Below, piece by piece: positions 50,154 to 62,220 of a stretch of DNA of 64,000 nt. Each line of letters opens with the position of its first letter. Position 1 is the stretch's first letter. The notes under the pieces are model-generated. The model saw only the letters and a list, made by a program, of their open reading frames with translations, had not been told where the DNA came from and did not search any database. The stretch spans positions 5,602,576 to 5,666,575 of the forward strand of contig CM049309.1 of assembly GCA_026874595.1 (NCBI GenBank). The letters run 5' to 3'. The DNA is from Sipunculus nudus. Its lineage: Eukaryota > Annelida > Sipuncula > Golfingiida > Sipunculidae. The translations under genes and the position numbers were made by a program.

Positions 50154-52052
50154 TACTTGCCATGGAAATGTTGAAAACATGTTTCAACATAAATTCAATT
50201 AAAATTCATTCAGTAACAAAACTTTGGTACCCTGAAGAATGCAACGCCCGGCAATAAATTCTATGTATAAATATTACTACCAGACACGACAAAAAGCCCT
50301 CTGTAAAATTTCTGCATGAACAGTGTATAAATATGATCGAGGTTTTTCTTTACAGTTCATAAAATTAAACATTTTATATATCCAATAACATGGGCATATT
50401 CGTTTATATTTTAGGTAATATCTATTACCGGCTAAACTATTACGGACTGGACCGGGGGTTCCCGCGACCCATAGCAGCAGACTGGGACGGTCTGGAAGGA
50501 AACCTTGACGCCGTGCTTGAGTCTAGAGACCCGTTTGATGATAATGTCGTTTACTTTTTTAAGGTGAGTGAGAGAAATTTCATGAAAATACATCATATTA
50601 AATGAAAACTTTCCATTACTTTCTCTTTCCAGTTTTTCTCAGAACAAATATATTTAAATAAATTGCATGGAGCTGTATCAGATGTGTGTCCATGCCTACT
50701 GAATGGGTACAAGTAGTTGCGCGCGAAAATGTCTAGCATCTGTACGGTGTACTGTGAACGACAACGACAGTCATACCATAAGATGGGGATTGTTTTATAT
50801 ATTTTACTGTTAGATAAGTTTAGAGTTTAGAGTACAGGTAAACTACACTTTTTCTTAATATTAAGAAAATTAATAAACATATTCGAATTACATAATTTGC
50901 CTACATAATTTTACTGTGTCCGGTTTTTGGATACGAGAAAAGCTTTTGTGTCTTCTATGTCTAGGGCAATAATATGTTCATTAACCTTTGTTTGAAAATA
51001 TAGGATTATGACTATCGGAGGTAGGTTTTCATCAATAGAAAAATTCTTATAACGGAAAATATATTGATTGTAGGGAAGGAGATACTGGAAGTTTATTGGT
51101 GACAGAATGGTCAGTGGTCCCAAAACGATCGATGTTGACGGGTTTTTTGGTCTCCCCTCTGACATCGACGCTGCCTTCGTTTGGAGTGGAAATGGCCGGG
51201 TATATTTCACAAAAGGTTGGTAAATTTCTAAATTTCTAGGCTGCCCTTGAATGTTAAATTTTACTTTAGTAAGCTAAATTAGCTGTAGTTCAGACTTTTT
51301 TTTACCGTGAACGGGGGAGTGTTTCCAGATCTCTTTGGTTCATTTTGTTCAAGGATTTTTCAAAAGTTTTTCTCGATTCAACTCAGTAATCAATTATCAA
51401 AACCTATTTCTGATATTATTTCAAGCATATATAGAGTATCAATTATTAGAGCTAAAATAAATTATTAGATCTAGTGTTTAGACCTAAAGCAGGTATTTGT
51501 ATGTTAATTATAAATTATGGCAGATTTACTGGTCTTATTCTCTGTTGCTGTACTATTAAGAAAGTGGTAACATCCTGATTTATATACTCTAAATACCAGA
51601 ATGACAGGAGAGACCGGTTATTTAATTTGTTCAACATTTTGAAGTGCACAAGGGATATTTTGATAGGTTTCAAAATTTCTTTATAATAGTTCATAAATGA
51701 AAAATAGGAAACCATTTATTGTGAGGTAACATTTCGATGTGTTCCGAATCGTCCTGAAGATACATGGAACGATAAGTTTCATAAATTTAAAATCAAAACA
51801 ATTTTTTAGTTTTCAATGGATATATAAGGTTTTCATAAAAAAACAATATCGCACATATTATAAAGATATATTCCCTGGAACGTTTTTATAAACTGATGTG
51901 TTGGGACACATTTCACATTTGAACCTTAGAACTTAATAAGTAATATCAAAACTTTATAATTGTTATTTATTCCTAGACTGTTAACTTAAAACTAAATCAG
52001 CCACTGAATCATATTTTTATTCCATGGTTAATACACATGTAATAAATGTATT

Positions 52053-52095
<43 letters not shown>

Positions 52096-53664
52096 TTTCA
52101 ATGTAAACATTAATATGAAATAGTATTTAAACTTGTCAACTTGTTCATTATATCCATAAAAAACATTTTCGGATAACGAATAGAGAGTGTCACTTAGCCT
52201 TTAAATTTAATATCCTTATGTCCCACTGGTAAAAAAATGTATTTCCATGTCAAATATAATTTATTTTTCTTTCATTTCTTTCAGGTAACCAGTATTACCG
52301 TCTGTCGAACGAGCTAGGCATCCCATATGAACAGCGCCGTATAGACCGCGGCTACCCCCGCAGTCTGTCCGTATGGAGAGGTCTCCCGTCTCAGGTGTCT
52401 TCTTCCTTCCAGTGGAGGAACGGAAAAACCTATTTCTTTAACCAAGCCGAGTACCGAAGATTCGATGACTGGAGATTTAGGGTAAGTATACCCCGTCCGT
52501 CGATTTGTAAAATACAGTAGAGCATCGTTTATCCGGAAAGCCGGGAGAACAGTGATTTTTGTTCGGTTAACCGACCGTTCGGATAAACTTTCCACACGAC
52601 TCACGTGCTTAATGAAGCAAACGTTCACAGCAATATTTTGTAAAGGTTTTCCATCAATACAATCAAATTATTATGTAAAATAGATTGAAAGTATTGTTTT
52701 GGGGCCTTGGAAAATCAACATATAATTCATTGTTAAATATTTTGTTCTTTGGCTTGATTTCGGATCAAAATCTCGGTTTTCAATTTTTATTTTAGGATCA
52801 AAGATTTTTCAGATCAACCGTGTTCGGATAAGCGACGCTCCTCCGTAACTCAATCAATATTTCAACATTTAGCTTAAAGCCAGCAATCCACACACTTTTT
52901 TTGTAAAAATTATGTGATTTCCGGCATACTCCGTGCACATATTACTGAACTGTTGGTACAATACCTGCTAAAAAAGCTCTTATAAGCCCTCTATAAGATG
53001 TAAGAGCTTGTTTATTTTCATGTTGTCAGTAAACACGGTACATGCGCAAATGTTGACAAACAGAAAAAAAATGCAACCTTAGGTTATTCGTTGCGTATGC
53101 GCGGAAGTTTAAAGGAAGACCAGTTGCAATCTATCCTTTTTAAATTATTGTCAATTAAGTCTGGCTTGCCACCAGATGTCCTTGTTTGGATAAATTCTTC
53201 TTCTGTGTCTTCTTCTTCTTTCCCTTAATTACTATTGTAGTTATTATTAATTATAAATCATTCATTGTTAATTATTATCATTATTTATTGTTATCATTTT
53301 TATTATATTAATAATTTAATCATAATCGTTATCATTATTGTTATTTTTATTATCATTGTTATTATTGTTATTATTATTATTATTATTATTACTCCAGGTG
53401 GACAGGAGTTATCCCAGATCAACAGCCTACTACTGGTTTGGTTGCAGAACCAGTCAAAATTTACAGCAAAACACGGCCCTCCCAAAGATAGATGATGGCG
53501 GCATTCAGCTCATTGATAACTCCAGGGAAAGTTACCCGTCAGAGCCGGTCGACGAAACCTTCACGGGGGAAAGCAACACCGGGGAAAGTAACACCGCAGT
53601 CTCCATGGCGATGCACCTGACCACAGCTCTGTTGCTAACGTCATTGGGACTACTTTTTTCTTAA
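45396..53664 (+). CDS. MMP gene 3 (complete): furin-activated, probably GPI-anchored matrix metalloproteinase
   Basis: Eleven exons: 45396-45488, 46336-46465, 47111-47215, 47467-47567, 48485-48686, 49178-49336, 49572-49841, 50415-50563, 51074-51215, 52285-52481, 53398-53664. They sum to 1815 nt, or 604 aa. A signal peptide ([17 protein letters not shown]) precedes the propeptide; the cysteine switch is PRCGNKD (C90) and the furin-type site RKKR is at 102-105. Zinc ligands are H220, H224 and H230 with E221 as catalytic base and M238 as Met-turn. The Thr/Pro/Ser-rich hinge (about 264-331) leads to a hemopexin domain between C332 and C532. The tail contains a short [10 protein letters not shown] repeat and ends in a hydrophobic segment ([16 protein letters not shown]) that resembles a GPI signal. 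The exon 9 donor is AAAG/GTTGGT, weaker than in gene 2. It lies about 3.6 kb downstream of gene 2, same strand and same exon layout, so the two are tandem duplicates. Confidence 0.95.
47235..47307. repeat. (TA)n microsatellite in gene 3 intron 3
   Basis: About 36 TA dinucleotides placed 20 bp after the cysteine-switch exon, the same position as the TA tract in gene 2 intron 3. Confidence 0.95.
47817..48160. repeat. Dispersed repeat, copy A
   Basis: Contains GTTGACAAACAGAAAAAGCA, GCAAGAGCGGAAGCTGAAAG and TGTCAGATATCGGAATGAGC. Related copies lie at 53027-53180 and 57735-58005. Class unknown; probably an interspersed element. Boundaries are estimates. Confidence 0.55.
48839..48934. repeat. (CT)n microsatellite in gene 3 intron 5
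   Basis: CT-rich run with minor TTTC and GCTC interruptions. Confidence 0.9.
50066..50150. repeat. Alternating (GT)n and (GA)n microsatellite in gene 3 intron 7
   Basis: GT, GA, GT and GA runs follow one another. Confidence 0.9.
52055..52092. repeat. (TA)n microsatellite in gene 3 intron 9
   Basis: About 18 TA dinucleotides. Confidence 0.9.
52515..52845. mobile_element. 331-bp pogo/Tigger-type MITE in gene 3 intron 10
   Basis: Left TIR CAGTAGAGCATCGTTTATCC and right TIR TTCGGATAAGCGACGCTCCT are inverted copies, flanked by TA on both sides. The TIR strongly resembles the pogo/Tigger consensus. No transposase remains. Confidence 0.7.
53027..53180. repeat. Dispersed repeat, copy B
   Basis: Shares ACGGTACATG...TGTTGACAAACAGAAAAA and GCGCGGAAGTTTAAAGG with copies A and C. 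It lies in gene 3 intron 10. Confidence 0.5.
53361..53391. repeat. (ATT)n tract at the acceptor of gene 3's last exon
   Basis: The repeat runs to within 7 bp of the exon start (53398), so it forms most of the polypyrimidine region of this acceptor. Confidence 0.85.
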
Positions 53665-54853
53665 GAGTATTTTGCTCATATTTGGTCGTGATTACACGCC
53701 TCTGAAGGCTGATAAGATTGTACTCTGATCTTGGCCGGAGACTCTATTGTCGGATGGCCAAAATTGCGCTAGTAATTACTAGGCCTATATAGATACAGCC
53801 TCATCATACAGGTATAAAATAGAGCTCGATGTCCACTTTCAGAATATTTCGGTTATTTTTGGTTATTTTACGCATAAAATTGTCATATCTCTTGGAGATT
53901 TTTTTAAATACAAATTTCGGATGGCTAATGTCTTTTAAGATTGAGAATACTGCATGACTGTGACAGTCTAGCCGTCAATGTTTCGAAAATGGTCGACAAA
54001 TGATAATTGTGGTTTTCTTTGCTTGAATAACAGAAACCTCTTGTTATAGTCCTTGAACGAAGTATTACATGGTGCTTGATAAGAAAGGGGTTAAACACTG
54101 AAAACGGAGGGGAGTCGAATCACCCAATTATGACCCCCCCCCCCCCAAACGGGTTCAAGACGGGGTTCAGTGTTACTAGTTGTCAAATAAGATACCAGTA
54201 TATATGAGTGTTTCGGCCTCGGTTTAGAGGTATGATTGCTATACATCTGTTCAGGTTTACTCATTTGCTCACTCATATTTATTTTCAGGAAAAAATCCTA
54301 GTCATAAATTTAAGAGCATGGTAGAGAAAACAGAGAATGTTTAAAAGGCCAGATCCGTTTTCTTTCACACTTTTTTTCAATCCAGTATTTGATTCTTACA
54401 AGCAACTTGTTATATTGGCTTCTGAAGTTTAGTATAAGAACCAGTCGACAGATGGCAGTAGTTGATTTGATCCGCACATGGCTTCTTCGGGCCACTCTGG
54501 TGACCATAATTCTTATGATGTTATAGCTGAAGGTACGGTAGCGACTAAACTAAAATATATTATTTTATGAAATCATACACGAAAATAACTTATTGTTCAT
54601 CTAAGTGTATCAATATGGGGAATATTGATAATAATATATGTTATATTATGTCTTTGATATGTAAAATACTAAAACTCTTGGTATTTGTATTTATTCTTAA
54701 TATAAACATATTTATTATCATATCATGTGCCATTTTTCGCCACCTTGTATTTACATTTTTTTAAATGTATTTATATCATTCTTTTGTACTACGTACATTT
54801 TGAGCGCTGGCGCTCTCGTTTTTACCATGTATTTAAGACGGTTGCATACATGA

Positions 54854-54859
54854 AATAAA
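54854..54859 (+). terminator. Candidate polyadenylation signal of MMP gene 3
   Basis: AATAAA in TGAAATAAATATGTC about 1.2 kb after the stop, followed by a T-rich stretch. The signal is weak because of its distance from the stop. Confidence 0.2.
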
Positions 54860-55626
54860 TATGTCAATGTAACACCGGTTTTATTTTTTTATATATAATA
54901 CTTTTATATCAGGCCAATGCCTATAAAAAATGAAATATGTGGGACCAATGGATACACCGATGTTTTGGATCCGCACTCTCCGAGTCTTAATGCACGTCTG
55001 TGTCCGAGCACAGGCGCTTAAATTGTTATTAGTGTAGATTTCTCTGAAATTTCTCACTTTTCTTGGTCATTTCCTTAAAAACTATTACTTATCTGACATT
55101 TTTTCTATGTTTTTACATACTATAAGGTCCATCTCTTTATTATTGACTTAATATATGAGATAGGCAGGCAAGAAGCCGCCTTCGTTAAGTCTGACAGCCA
55201 TCGCACATCGGTTTCGAGCTGAATTTGAAGTACATGGGAGATTGGCTGGACCGTTGTTTCATCAGAGATGTCACCCTCTAAAGACTCCATAAGAAAACAT
55301 ACCGACCAATCAGAAAGCGCGTCCTCGGTTGCTATACCATGACTATCGGACCTAACGACAGGAAAACACCAAGGAAAATGTCATATAAGTAATAGTTGTA
55401 AGGTAATGACCCAGAAAACTAACAAATTTAACCGAAATCTACATCTACATTAATAACAATCAAAGCGCCTGTGGTTCGAGTCACTCGAGTCCAAGTCCAA
55501 GGCCGAGTCCTTGAGGTTCGAGTCTAAGTCTGTCTTTTCCGAGTCTTTTTGAACACGAGTCCAAGTCAAAAACGGCCTAACTTAAAAGGGACATAAAATT
55601 TGAATTTCAGATCATCATGCGTATTT

Positions 55627-55713
55627 AAATAAGTTTACACAAGGTTTTAACATTAAAATTTTTAATTTTTTACTTCCAACATATTAATGTAAAAACCTTG
55701 TGTAAACTTATTT
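55627..55713. repeat. Long hairpin: 30-bp inverted repeat with 27-bp loop
   Basis: AAATAAGTTTACACAAGG... at 55627-55656 pairs with ...CCTTGTGTAAACTTATTT at 55684-55713, with one mismatch. It could be the ends of a very small foldback element or a structured transcript. No flanking target duplication was evident. Confidence 0.8.
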
Positions 55714-56039
55714 ATTACCAGTGTATGCAGAGACTGAGTTATAGAATATAGTCCTAACTTGTCTTTCAATAGAATTCTGTCATTATCTCCCTTATGTGAG
55801 TCTTTACGGTGGAATTTCTAATATGAATGTCAGGCCTCACGCGACCGTTTTTTTTCTCTGATGGACTCGACCTGATTTGCCTGGAAAATGCACTCGAGAT
55901 CGAACTCTGTTACTGATAGGGCTGGGTATCGGTACGCCTCATCCGGTACAATACGTATCGCAATACAGTTAATTCGATACCGATACGTATTGACGATACC
56001 CTTCATTTGTTTATCATTTCTTAAAAATGCTCTGTTTCT

Positions 56040-56041
<2 letters not shown>

Positions 56042-56091
<50 letters not shown>
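56042..56091. repeat. (TA)n microsatellite
   Basis: About 24 TA dinucleotides in intergenic DNA. Confidence 0.9.
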
Positions 56092-56094
<3 letters not shown>

Positions 56095-56264
56095 TTTTAA
56101 TATACCACTTATTTCGTATGCTATGCACCCAAGTTGAGCAGCTAAAGCTTGATATTAAATAAATAAACAGACCAGTTGATTTTAATTATCAAAATCTATC
56201 TAATAAAAACTACCAAAATCTCGTTCTTCTTTGAGCCCTTTGCATCACCCCCGCCCACTCCCTC

Positions 56265-56383
56265 CCCCCCCCCCCCCCCCCCACCCCGCCCAAACAGATT
56301 TATTACTTTTGATGGGAAAGATCATAGGCTTTATCTTTTGTGTCATGAAATTACACAGATTTGTATATTTAATATGAATCCAT

Positions 56384-56447
<64 letters not shown>
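56265..56447. repeat. Poly-C tract and (GA)n microsatellite
   Basis: A C run near 56267-56281 and a GA run at 56383-56447 with one AA interruption. Confidence 0.85.
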
Positions 56448-56451
<4 letters not shown>

Positions 56452-56966
56452 TTTATTCGACATAAAAGTAAAGCATCCATACAAAATATATTCAGTATGT
56501 TTGTCAATATTTTCGTTTTTATTATGTCTAGAGACTGTTGTTAAGGATTTTAATCCGCCGACACAACAGAAACATGGATGTTCCAGCTGAAAAATAAGGT
56601 AACTTGAGTAAAACTAGCTCCGGTCTTATGGTCATAGCAGTATGCCACCAGAGGCGTACCAGAAGCAGACCATATTTGCAATTTCAAAGCATTTCTGCCG
56701 ACTCCGATCGGAACGGCCGCTTGGGTGTCCGTTCGCCGGGGTGATTTTTGCAATCGGGCGGACATAAAAGTGTCCATTGTCCCGAATATCGGGGGCGTCC
56801 ACCCTAAAGGCCCGGCCACAACGAACGCTGCGCTGCGCCGTGCTGTGCAGCTCGTCAAAACAAAGCTGAAAAAAAGTTCAACTTTCTCCGCTTTGCAGCG
56901 CCGGTGTCCGTCTGCAGCCCGGGGTCTCACTGTATCATAAAGCGAATAAGTGTCACACACACACAA

Positions 56967-57003
<37 letters not shown>

Positions 57004-57734
57004 GGATATAGACGTGAATGTACCTTGTTCCTAGTAGCAACATGTGATGTGAATATCGATTTCATTAATAAGAGGAAAGTCAGTATCATTTTCCTATTAT
57101 CGCTTACATGCACCTGCTTTTCATGGAAGTACTGACGTGCATGCGTATAAACATTTCTAATCAAGTCATTAAAGGCAAAACAACAAATATACAGTGCATT
57201 TAGCTTAATAAATCGTCAAGATTATATTTAAACTACGAGTCATATCCCTATTCGTTAGCAATCAATGTTTACATCGATACGACCGATACAGCATGCAACG
57301 CATTTCGGTTATCGTATCGACGTCGCGTATCGATTCGTATCGATATATCGATATATTGATACAGCCCTAGTTACTGATGTGGTGTATGATAGAACTTTTG
57401 GTTTTAACTGTCAGACCTTTTATCAGTGCAGGACACGTGGTCGGGGTGATAAAGTACAGCAAAAAAGGAGCCAAGTAAGAACTACAGTGAACGTATTTTG
57501 TATTATATAAATTGTTGAGACGACCCATACATTTAGTCTAGAAATCTACAGTATAATTCATGATTGAAAACTCAACTATCAGAAACGATGCTAAAGGGAA
57601 TATATCCCACATTTTCCATAAATCCAGAGAAAAGCGACATTTATTTCGCAAAGCTACTATTGCAGCGCCATCTTCGAGAAACTTAGTGAACTAGCGAGAA
57701 CTGATCATATGTAAAAGATAATAATAATAATAAT

Positions 57735-58005
57735 AATAATACTGATGTTAACAAACGGAAAAACCATGTAACCTGAAGTGTTGGTTGCATATATGTGGAA
57801 GCTGAATGATTACTAAGGTGTTCTTGTGAAATGTGGGTTATTTGGTAGGTACCCAATATGTATAAACGTGTGGATATAAACAAAACGAAGAGTCTTACTT
57901 CGGCGGGATTTGATTTTCTGGCCTGTTTTTATGAAAGGTTCAAAGGGTTATCTTTACACGTCAGATATTGGAGTGGGCCGCTTTAAGTCCCTTTAAACAA
58001 ATTCT
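57735..58005. repeat. Dispersed repeat, copy C
   Basis: Shares GTTAACAAACGGAAAAACCA, GTGGATATAAACAAAACGAA and CGTCAGATATTGGAGTGGGC with copy A, in the same order. Confidence 0.5.
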
Positions 58006-58119
58006 GTGGGCAATGAAAATCTCATATGCAAATAAGGAATATTAATAACCAAATACACAAATGGATCATAGAACTATCATTAGCTTACGCATGATGACAA
58101 TTTTATTACGTTGATAGTC

Positions 58120-58899
58120 CTGGTGGTGATAATATTACTGCTCAAATTGTGAAAACTTCCGTTTATTTATTCATCCAGCCTCTAGTGCACATTTTAAATT
58201 TATCTTTCAATCAAGGTATCTCCCAAACGAACTTAAATTTGCAAAAATAATTCCTTTATAGAAAAGGTGATTGTATGTCTATTACTAATTACAGACCTGT
58301 ATCATTATTACCTATCTTTTCGAAAGTCTTGGAAAAACTGATGTATAAAAGACTATTGCATTTCATTGAAAAACATAATATTCTGTATGATTACCAGTTT
58401 GGATATAGAAAAAAATCATGGTACCAATCTAGCTTTCATCATACTAGTCGATAAGATAATAAATTACCTGCATAATGGTGACCATGTAATATGTGTCTTT
58501 TGAGATTTTTCAAAGGCCTTTGATACTGTATGTCATGATATTTTGTTGTATGGTATCAGGGGAATTGCATATGATTTTTTGCTTAGTTATTTACAAGACC
58601 GAGTTCAGTTTTTTATTATAAAAAGCTCAGAACTTAAGGTCGTTACTTGTGGTGTACCTCAAGGTTCAATATTTGGAACTTTACTCTTTTTGTTATATAT
58701 TTATGATATGGTTGATATTTCAACTATATTGTTTCCGATACTATTTGCAGATGTTACAAATGTTTTTGTCAATGGAAAAAGCTTAACTGATATAGTGAAC
58801 AGTTTAAACAATGAATTATCTAAACTGGTTGTGGGGCTTAAGGTCAATAAGTTATCTTTGACTTTAACAACCGGACATCATTATATTACGAAAATATAA
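58120..58899 (+). mobile_element. Broken CR1/jockey-like LINE reverse transcriptase fragment
   Basis: Across frames one reads NYRPVSLLPIFSKVLEKLMY, LLHFIEKHNILYDYQFGYRK, YGIRGIAYDFLLSYLQDRVQ and GVPQGSIFGTLLFLLYI. The catalytic box reads FADVTNVF where FADDTN is expected, so one metal-binding Asp is lost. Stops and frameshifts are present, and both element ends are missing. Confidence 0.8.
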
Positions 58900-59777
58900 C
58901 ATTGTTTCGAGATGTTTACTAACTGGCATTGCGTAAATGATATTTCCGATGGATTGGCGGATCGGTATATTTGATAACATTTTACATGAACATTACATTA
59001 ATCCCTACCCGTCGCGTTTAAGATGTTAAATAACATAAAATCATACAACAAAAGAGAATATTTCTAGATACACATGATGTCTGTCAGGTAATTCGACTTT
59101 CGAAAGATAATCATCTTGAGCTAGGTCCCATTACAGTGGCGTCAAATTGTCGTTAAGGGTAGGGGGATGTCTCGCAGGCGTTTCAAAGGGTAATCAAAAG
59201 CTGGAACAACTTCAAACACACCCACACACACACATATATATATATATATATGTATTTTATTGTCTATGTGAAATTTCAGATATATTACAAATCAGTTCAG
59301 TATAAGTTTTATCAAATAAAGTAAACTTTTATAGTACAGGTTAATTCTGAACTAGGTTAATTTTAGATGTAAAATATTTCAGAGTAAACTCAGAAATCAA
59401 ACTAAAGTCTTTAATTATAATAATTGCTTTATTTCATTTGAAATATATAAAGATTTTTAATCTGAAAAACATGGGGGATGATTACATTGATCATCCTTGC
59501 TCCTTGCTAAACACTGGGGGGGGGGGGATATACAGCCCTGCATCTCTCTATATTGAAGCCCCTGCCCATACATCATTAATCGGAGGACCTATCTGATTGT
59601 TACTTACTATGCCTGTCCTGTCGTTGAATCGGCTATACCAAAATTCAGTTGTGACATTTTTCCACCACAAAAATGTATTCATTAACCTCATTTTGGAAAT
59701 ACTAGGAAAACATGTTGATTGTTACATGCTGATTTCCATGAACATTCAGTTTTGAAAAAAAAAAGTCTTGATTGCAG

Positions 59778-59828
59778 GGACGTATATAGTGGAAGTCTGT
59801 TGGTCAGAGAATGGCCACTTAATAAAAG
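59778..59828 (+). pseudogene. Relic of MMP hemopexin exon 9
   Basis: After an AG acceptor the sequence reads as Gly-Arg-Ile-stop-Trp-Lys-Ser-Val-Gly-Gln-Arg-Met-Ala, which matches gene 3 exon 9 ([13 protein letters not shown]) with a stop in place of Tyr. Most of the rest of the exon is deleted, and the copy resumes at the exon end AAAAGGTTGGTA, including the unusual GTTGGT donor of gene 3. The upstream intron also matches: TTCATTAACC followed about 11 bp later by AAATA(C/T)(T)AGGA occurs in both. This is a decayed fifth family member or a dispersed fragment of one, closest to gene 3. Confidence 0.55.
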
Positions 59829-60234
59829 GTTGGTATTTTTCACTTACTCTCCTCGTGTCCTTCAACCGTGGTTAATCCTAACATGTATGGGGTTTTTGGT
59901 ACGCAGTAGAGTACTGAACTTTCCTTAAATTGGGAAATTATTGTAATTTCTCTTAAATGATCATCACAGGTCAGAATATGTTTTGTGACTCATAAATTAA
60001 GAATCCTTTCTATTACAAATAAAATTGATGTATATATAGTGGATGAATAAGTATAATAGGACATGTAAAGATTATCTCTGAATGTAAAATTAATGATTGT
60101 GTTTATTTGACCTCTACACTCAGAGCGGCCTCACAAAACGAAAATTCTTTATTGTTATGTTGTAACTGATTTATTAAGTAGTCATCGGTGTTAGAAAAGT
60201 ATCTAAAATGTCAATCTTTCCCTGAAGTAATTCC

Positions 60235-60490
60235 AATGATCAAGGAAGAGGGAGCTAACTTAAAGGCAAAACTTACAGAAATTATCCTTAAAAAATCATG
60301 GATAGTAGTCCGGAACAACCCGGAAAAAAATTAGTCCATTGTTCCTTGTATAATAGCAGAGCTATCCTGAAAATTTCATCAAAATCCGTTAATAGCCTTT
60401 TGAGTGATGTTGCTAACGACAAACAAACAAACATACAAACAGACAAACCAAGGCCGAGGAAAACATAACCTTCGCCCCTTGGTGTAGGTA
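60235..60490 (+). mobile_element. Retroelement 3'-tail-like dispersed repeat
   Basis: Contains GAAAATTTCATCAAAATCCG, then GAGTGATGTTGCTAACGACA and an ACAAACAAACATAC repeat. This arrangement is familiar from 3' ends of RTE-type elements in marine invertebrates; the family assignment is from memory of the motif. Confidence 0.45.
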
Positions 60491-62102
60491 ATAGAAATAT
60501 GGGACTTTGGAGAGGGGATGGGAGTAGGAGTACTATATGTAGTTAAGGTAAAGCCGCATTTATATTAAAAGTGTCATAATTCTATATGTCTGCATCTGAT
60601 GACCAACACACGTGCATACGTCGCCTATTTTTTTTTATTTACTCCGTCCGAAAGTCCCAAAAAGCAGCCGACCTCCGCAGTTACAGGTAAACGGCCTGGA
60701 AATTCCCATACAAGTGTCCCTTTATAATAGTGTATGACGCATGTTGTTGTGGTCGTAAATGCTTTGCTTGAGTACCCATCGTCATCTGTGACTGACCAAG
60801 TGAGAAAGTCAGCTGTACATCATTATGCATTACACACCCACATACTCAAATGAAAAAAAAACACCTCAGTCAAAGAGTTTATGTTTTCCTTCGGGTCGGT
60901 TTTTTTTTATGGTAAGACTATTCAGGTATTAAGACAGGGGGTGATGCAGGGGACATGCATCTGAATCTACATTAATATTGCGGATAAACATTCCAGACTG
61001 TAGAAAAATTATTGTAGGAAAATAGTTACATAACATGAAAATATCAGTCACGTTTCGTTACTGTACACTTCCAGCTGGAACAATTTATACATAGAGATCT
61101 ATCCCGGGGGCGTTACTTCTGAAGTATAAGAAACTAGCGATAAGGAATAATGCTCCCCCAACAAATGATTAATAAGTTGATTATAATAATTAACATTATT
61201 CACCTATTCTCAATTTTCGATTATACTGTTACACTTTTTTAAGTATTGAGAATGTGACAAGAACATTGGAATTCCAGGCTGCTTCTTGGCAGAATTTTAA
61301 ATTTTCTTTAATTTCAATCTCGAGTGTCTCACACAAGCATACATTTTTACACACACATATACAAATATATACATACATACCGGAGGTTCAAGTTAAAGGG
61401 GAGAATTCAGTTTATAAAATTTCCTTTATGGAAGTATACGCTCTACTGAGTATGCTGTACATTGTGGGCGTGCTTCCGGGTGAGTAGCATGGAGAGTGGG
61501 GGAAGACAAGAGATGCAAATATATATAATAAAAAGCCAAGAACCCCTCCGTCTTTTAATCAGTCTTATTTTTGCTTTACAGTTGTAGGCATAAATCTCTT
61601 TACATATGTTAGGGCAATGTCTGTCATAACTGTAAATTCATTTTAAATTGCAACAACAACAATAAATTATGACATATTCATATATATAAAAGTTATTTAT
61701 TTTACTAACTGATAGCTCGGAGAGGAATTACAACAAAATATAAGCATTTGGATTTTATACCTAAGTTCTTTTAGACGTAAACCTAGAACATCTAATAAAT
61801 TGTTACTGAAACATTCTAAGCATAATTTACTTTGTTGCTTTGTCACCCTCTTTATGGAATATAAACTTACATCCGGCATGGTCATGGGTACCCGAGGGTG
61901 AACTTGAAAGTGTCAGTGAGTGCTCTTGTCACGCTGGGGTGCAGACATGTCTAAATATGACAGCATCCGTCATGTAATGACGTAGGTAATGATAACATGT
62001 AACCAAACAAACTAAATTTGCGTTGGCTCTAGCATTCAGCCTTCATGCCTCATTTCCAGACAGGTGGGTTTGTCGCCTTGTATTCTCGACCTTGATATGA
62101 AC

Positions 62103-62110
62103 TATAAATA
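62103..62110 (+). promoter_or_regulatory. TATA box of MMP gene 4
   Basis: TATAAATA followed by CGG, 118 bp before the ATG at 62221. The flanking bases match those of the gene 2 box. Confidence 0.55.
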
Positions 62111-62220
62111 CGGTAAACGGTAAACGTCCTCGCCAGTGACTTTGCTGAGACACAGAGAGATTCATCTGTTGATTCCGTCTTCCTCTGAGCGCAACAAGCA
62201 AAGAGAGAACTGGCATAAAA

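Larger units (their letters stand above)
53665..58119. other. Intergenic DNA after MMP gene 3
   Basis: No gene recognised. Contains a poly-C run (54127-54147), a GAGTC-rich patch (55473-55567), a long hairpin (55627-55713), (TA)n and (GA)n tracts, and a GC-rich patch at 56700-56940 whose open frames show no domain. Confidence 0.5.
58900..62102. other. Intergenic DNA upstream of MMP gene 4
   Basis: Contains the exon 9 relic at 59778, a poly-G run near 59516-59527, and a repeat tail near 60.4 kb. No intact gene is recognised. Confidence 0.5.

Noticed and set aside
56550-57164. 204-codon minus-strand open frame over a GC-rich patch.
   Set aside because: It includes a TA microsatellite-encoded stretch and no known domain. 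The GC-rich part may be a DNA transposon remnant but I could not define its ends.
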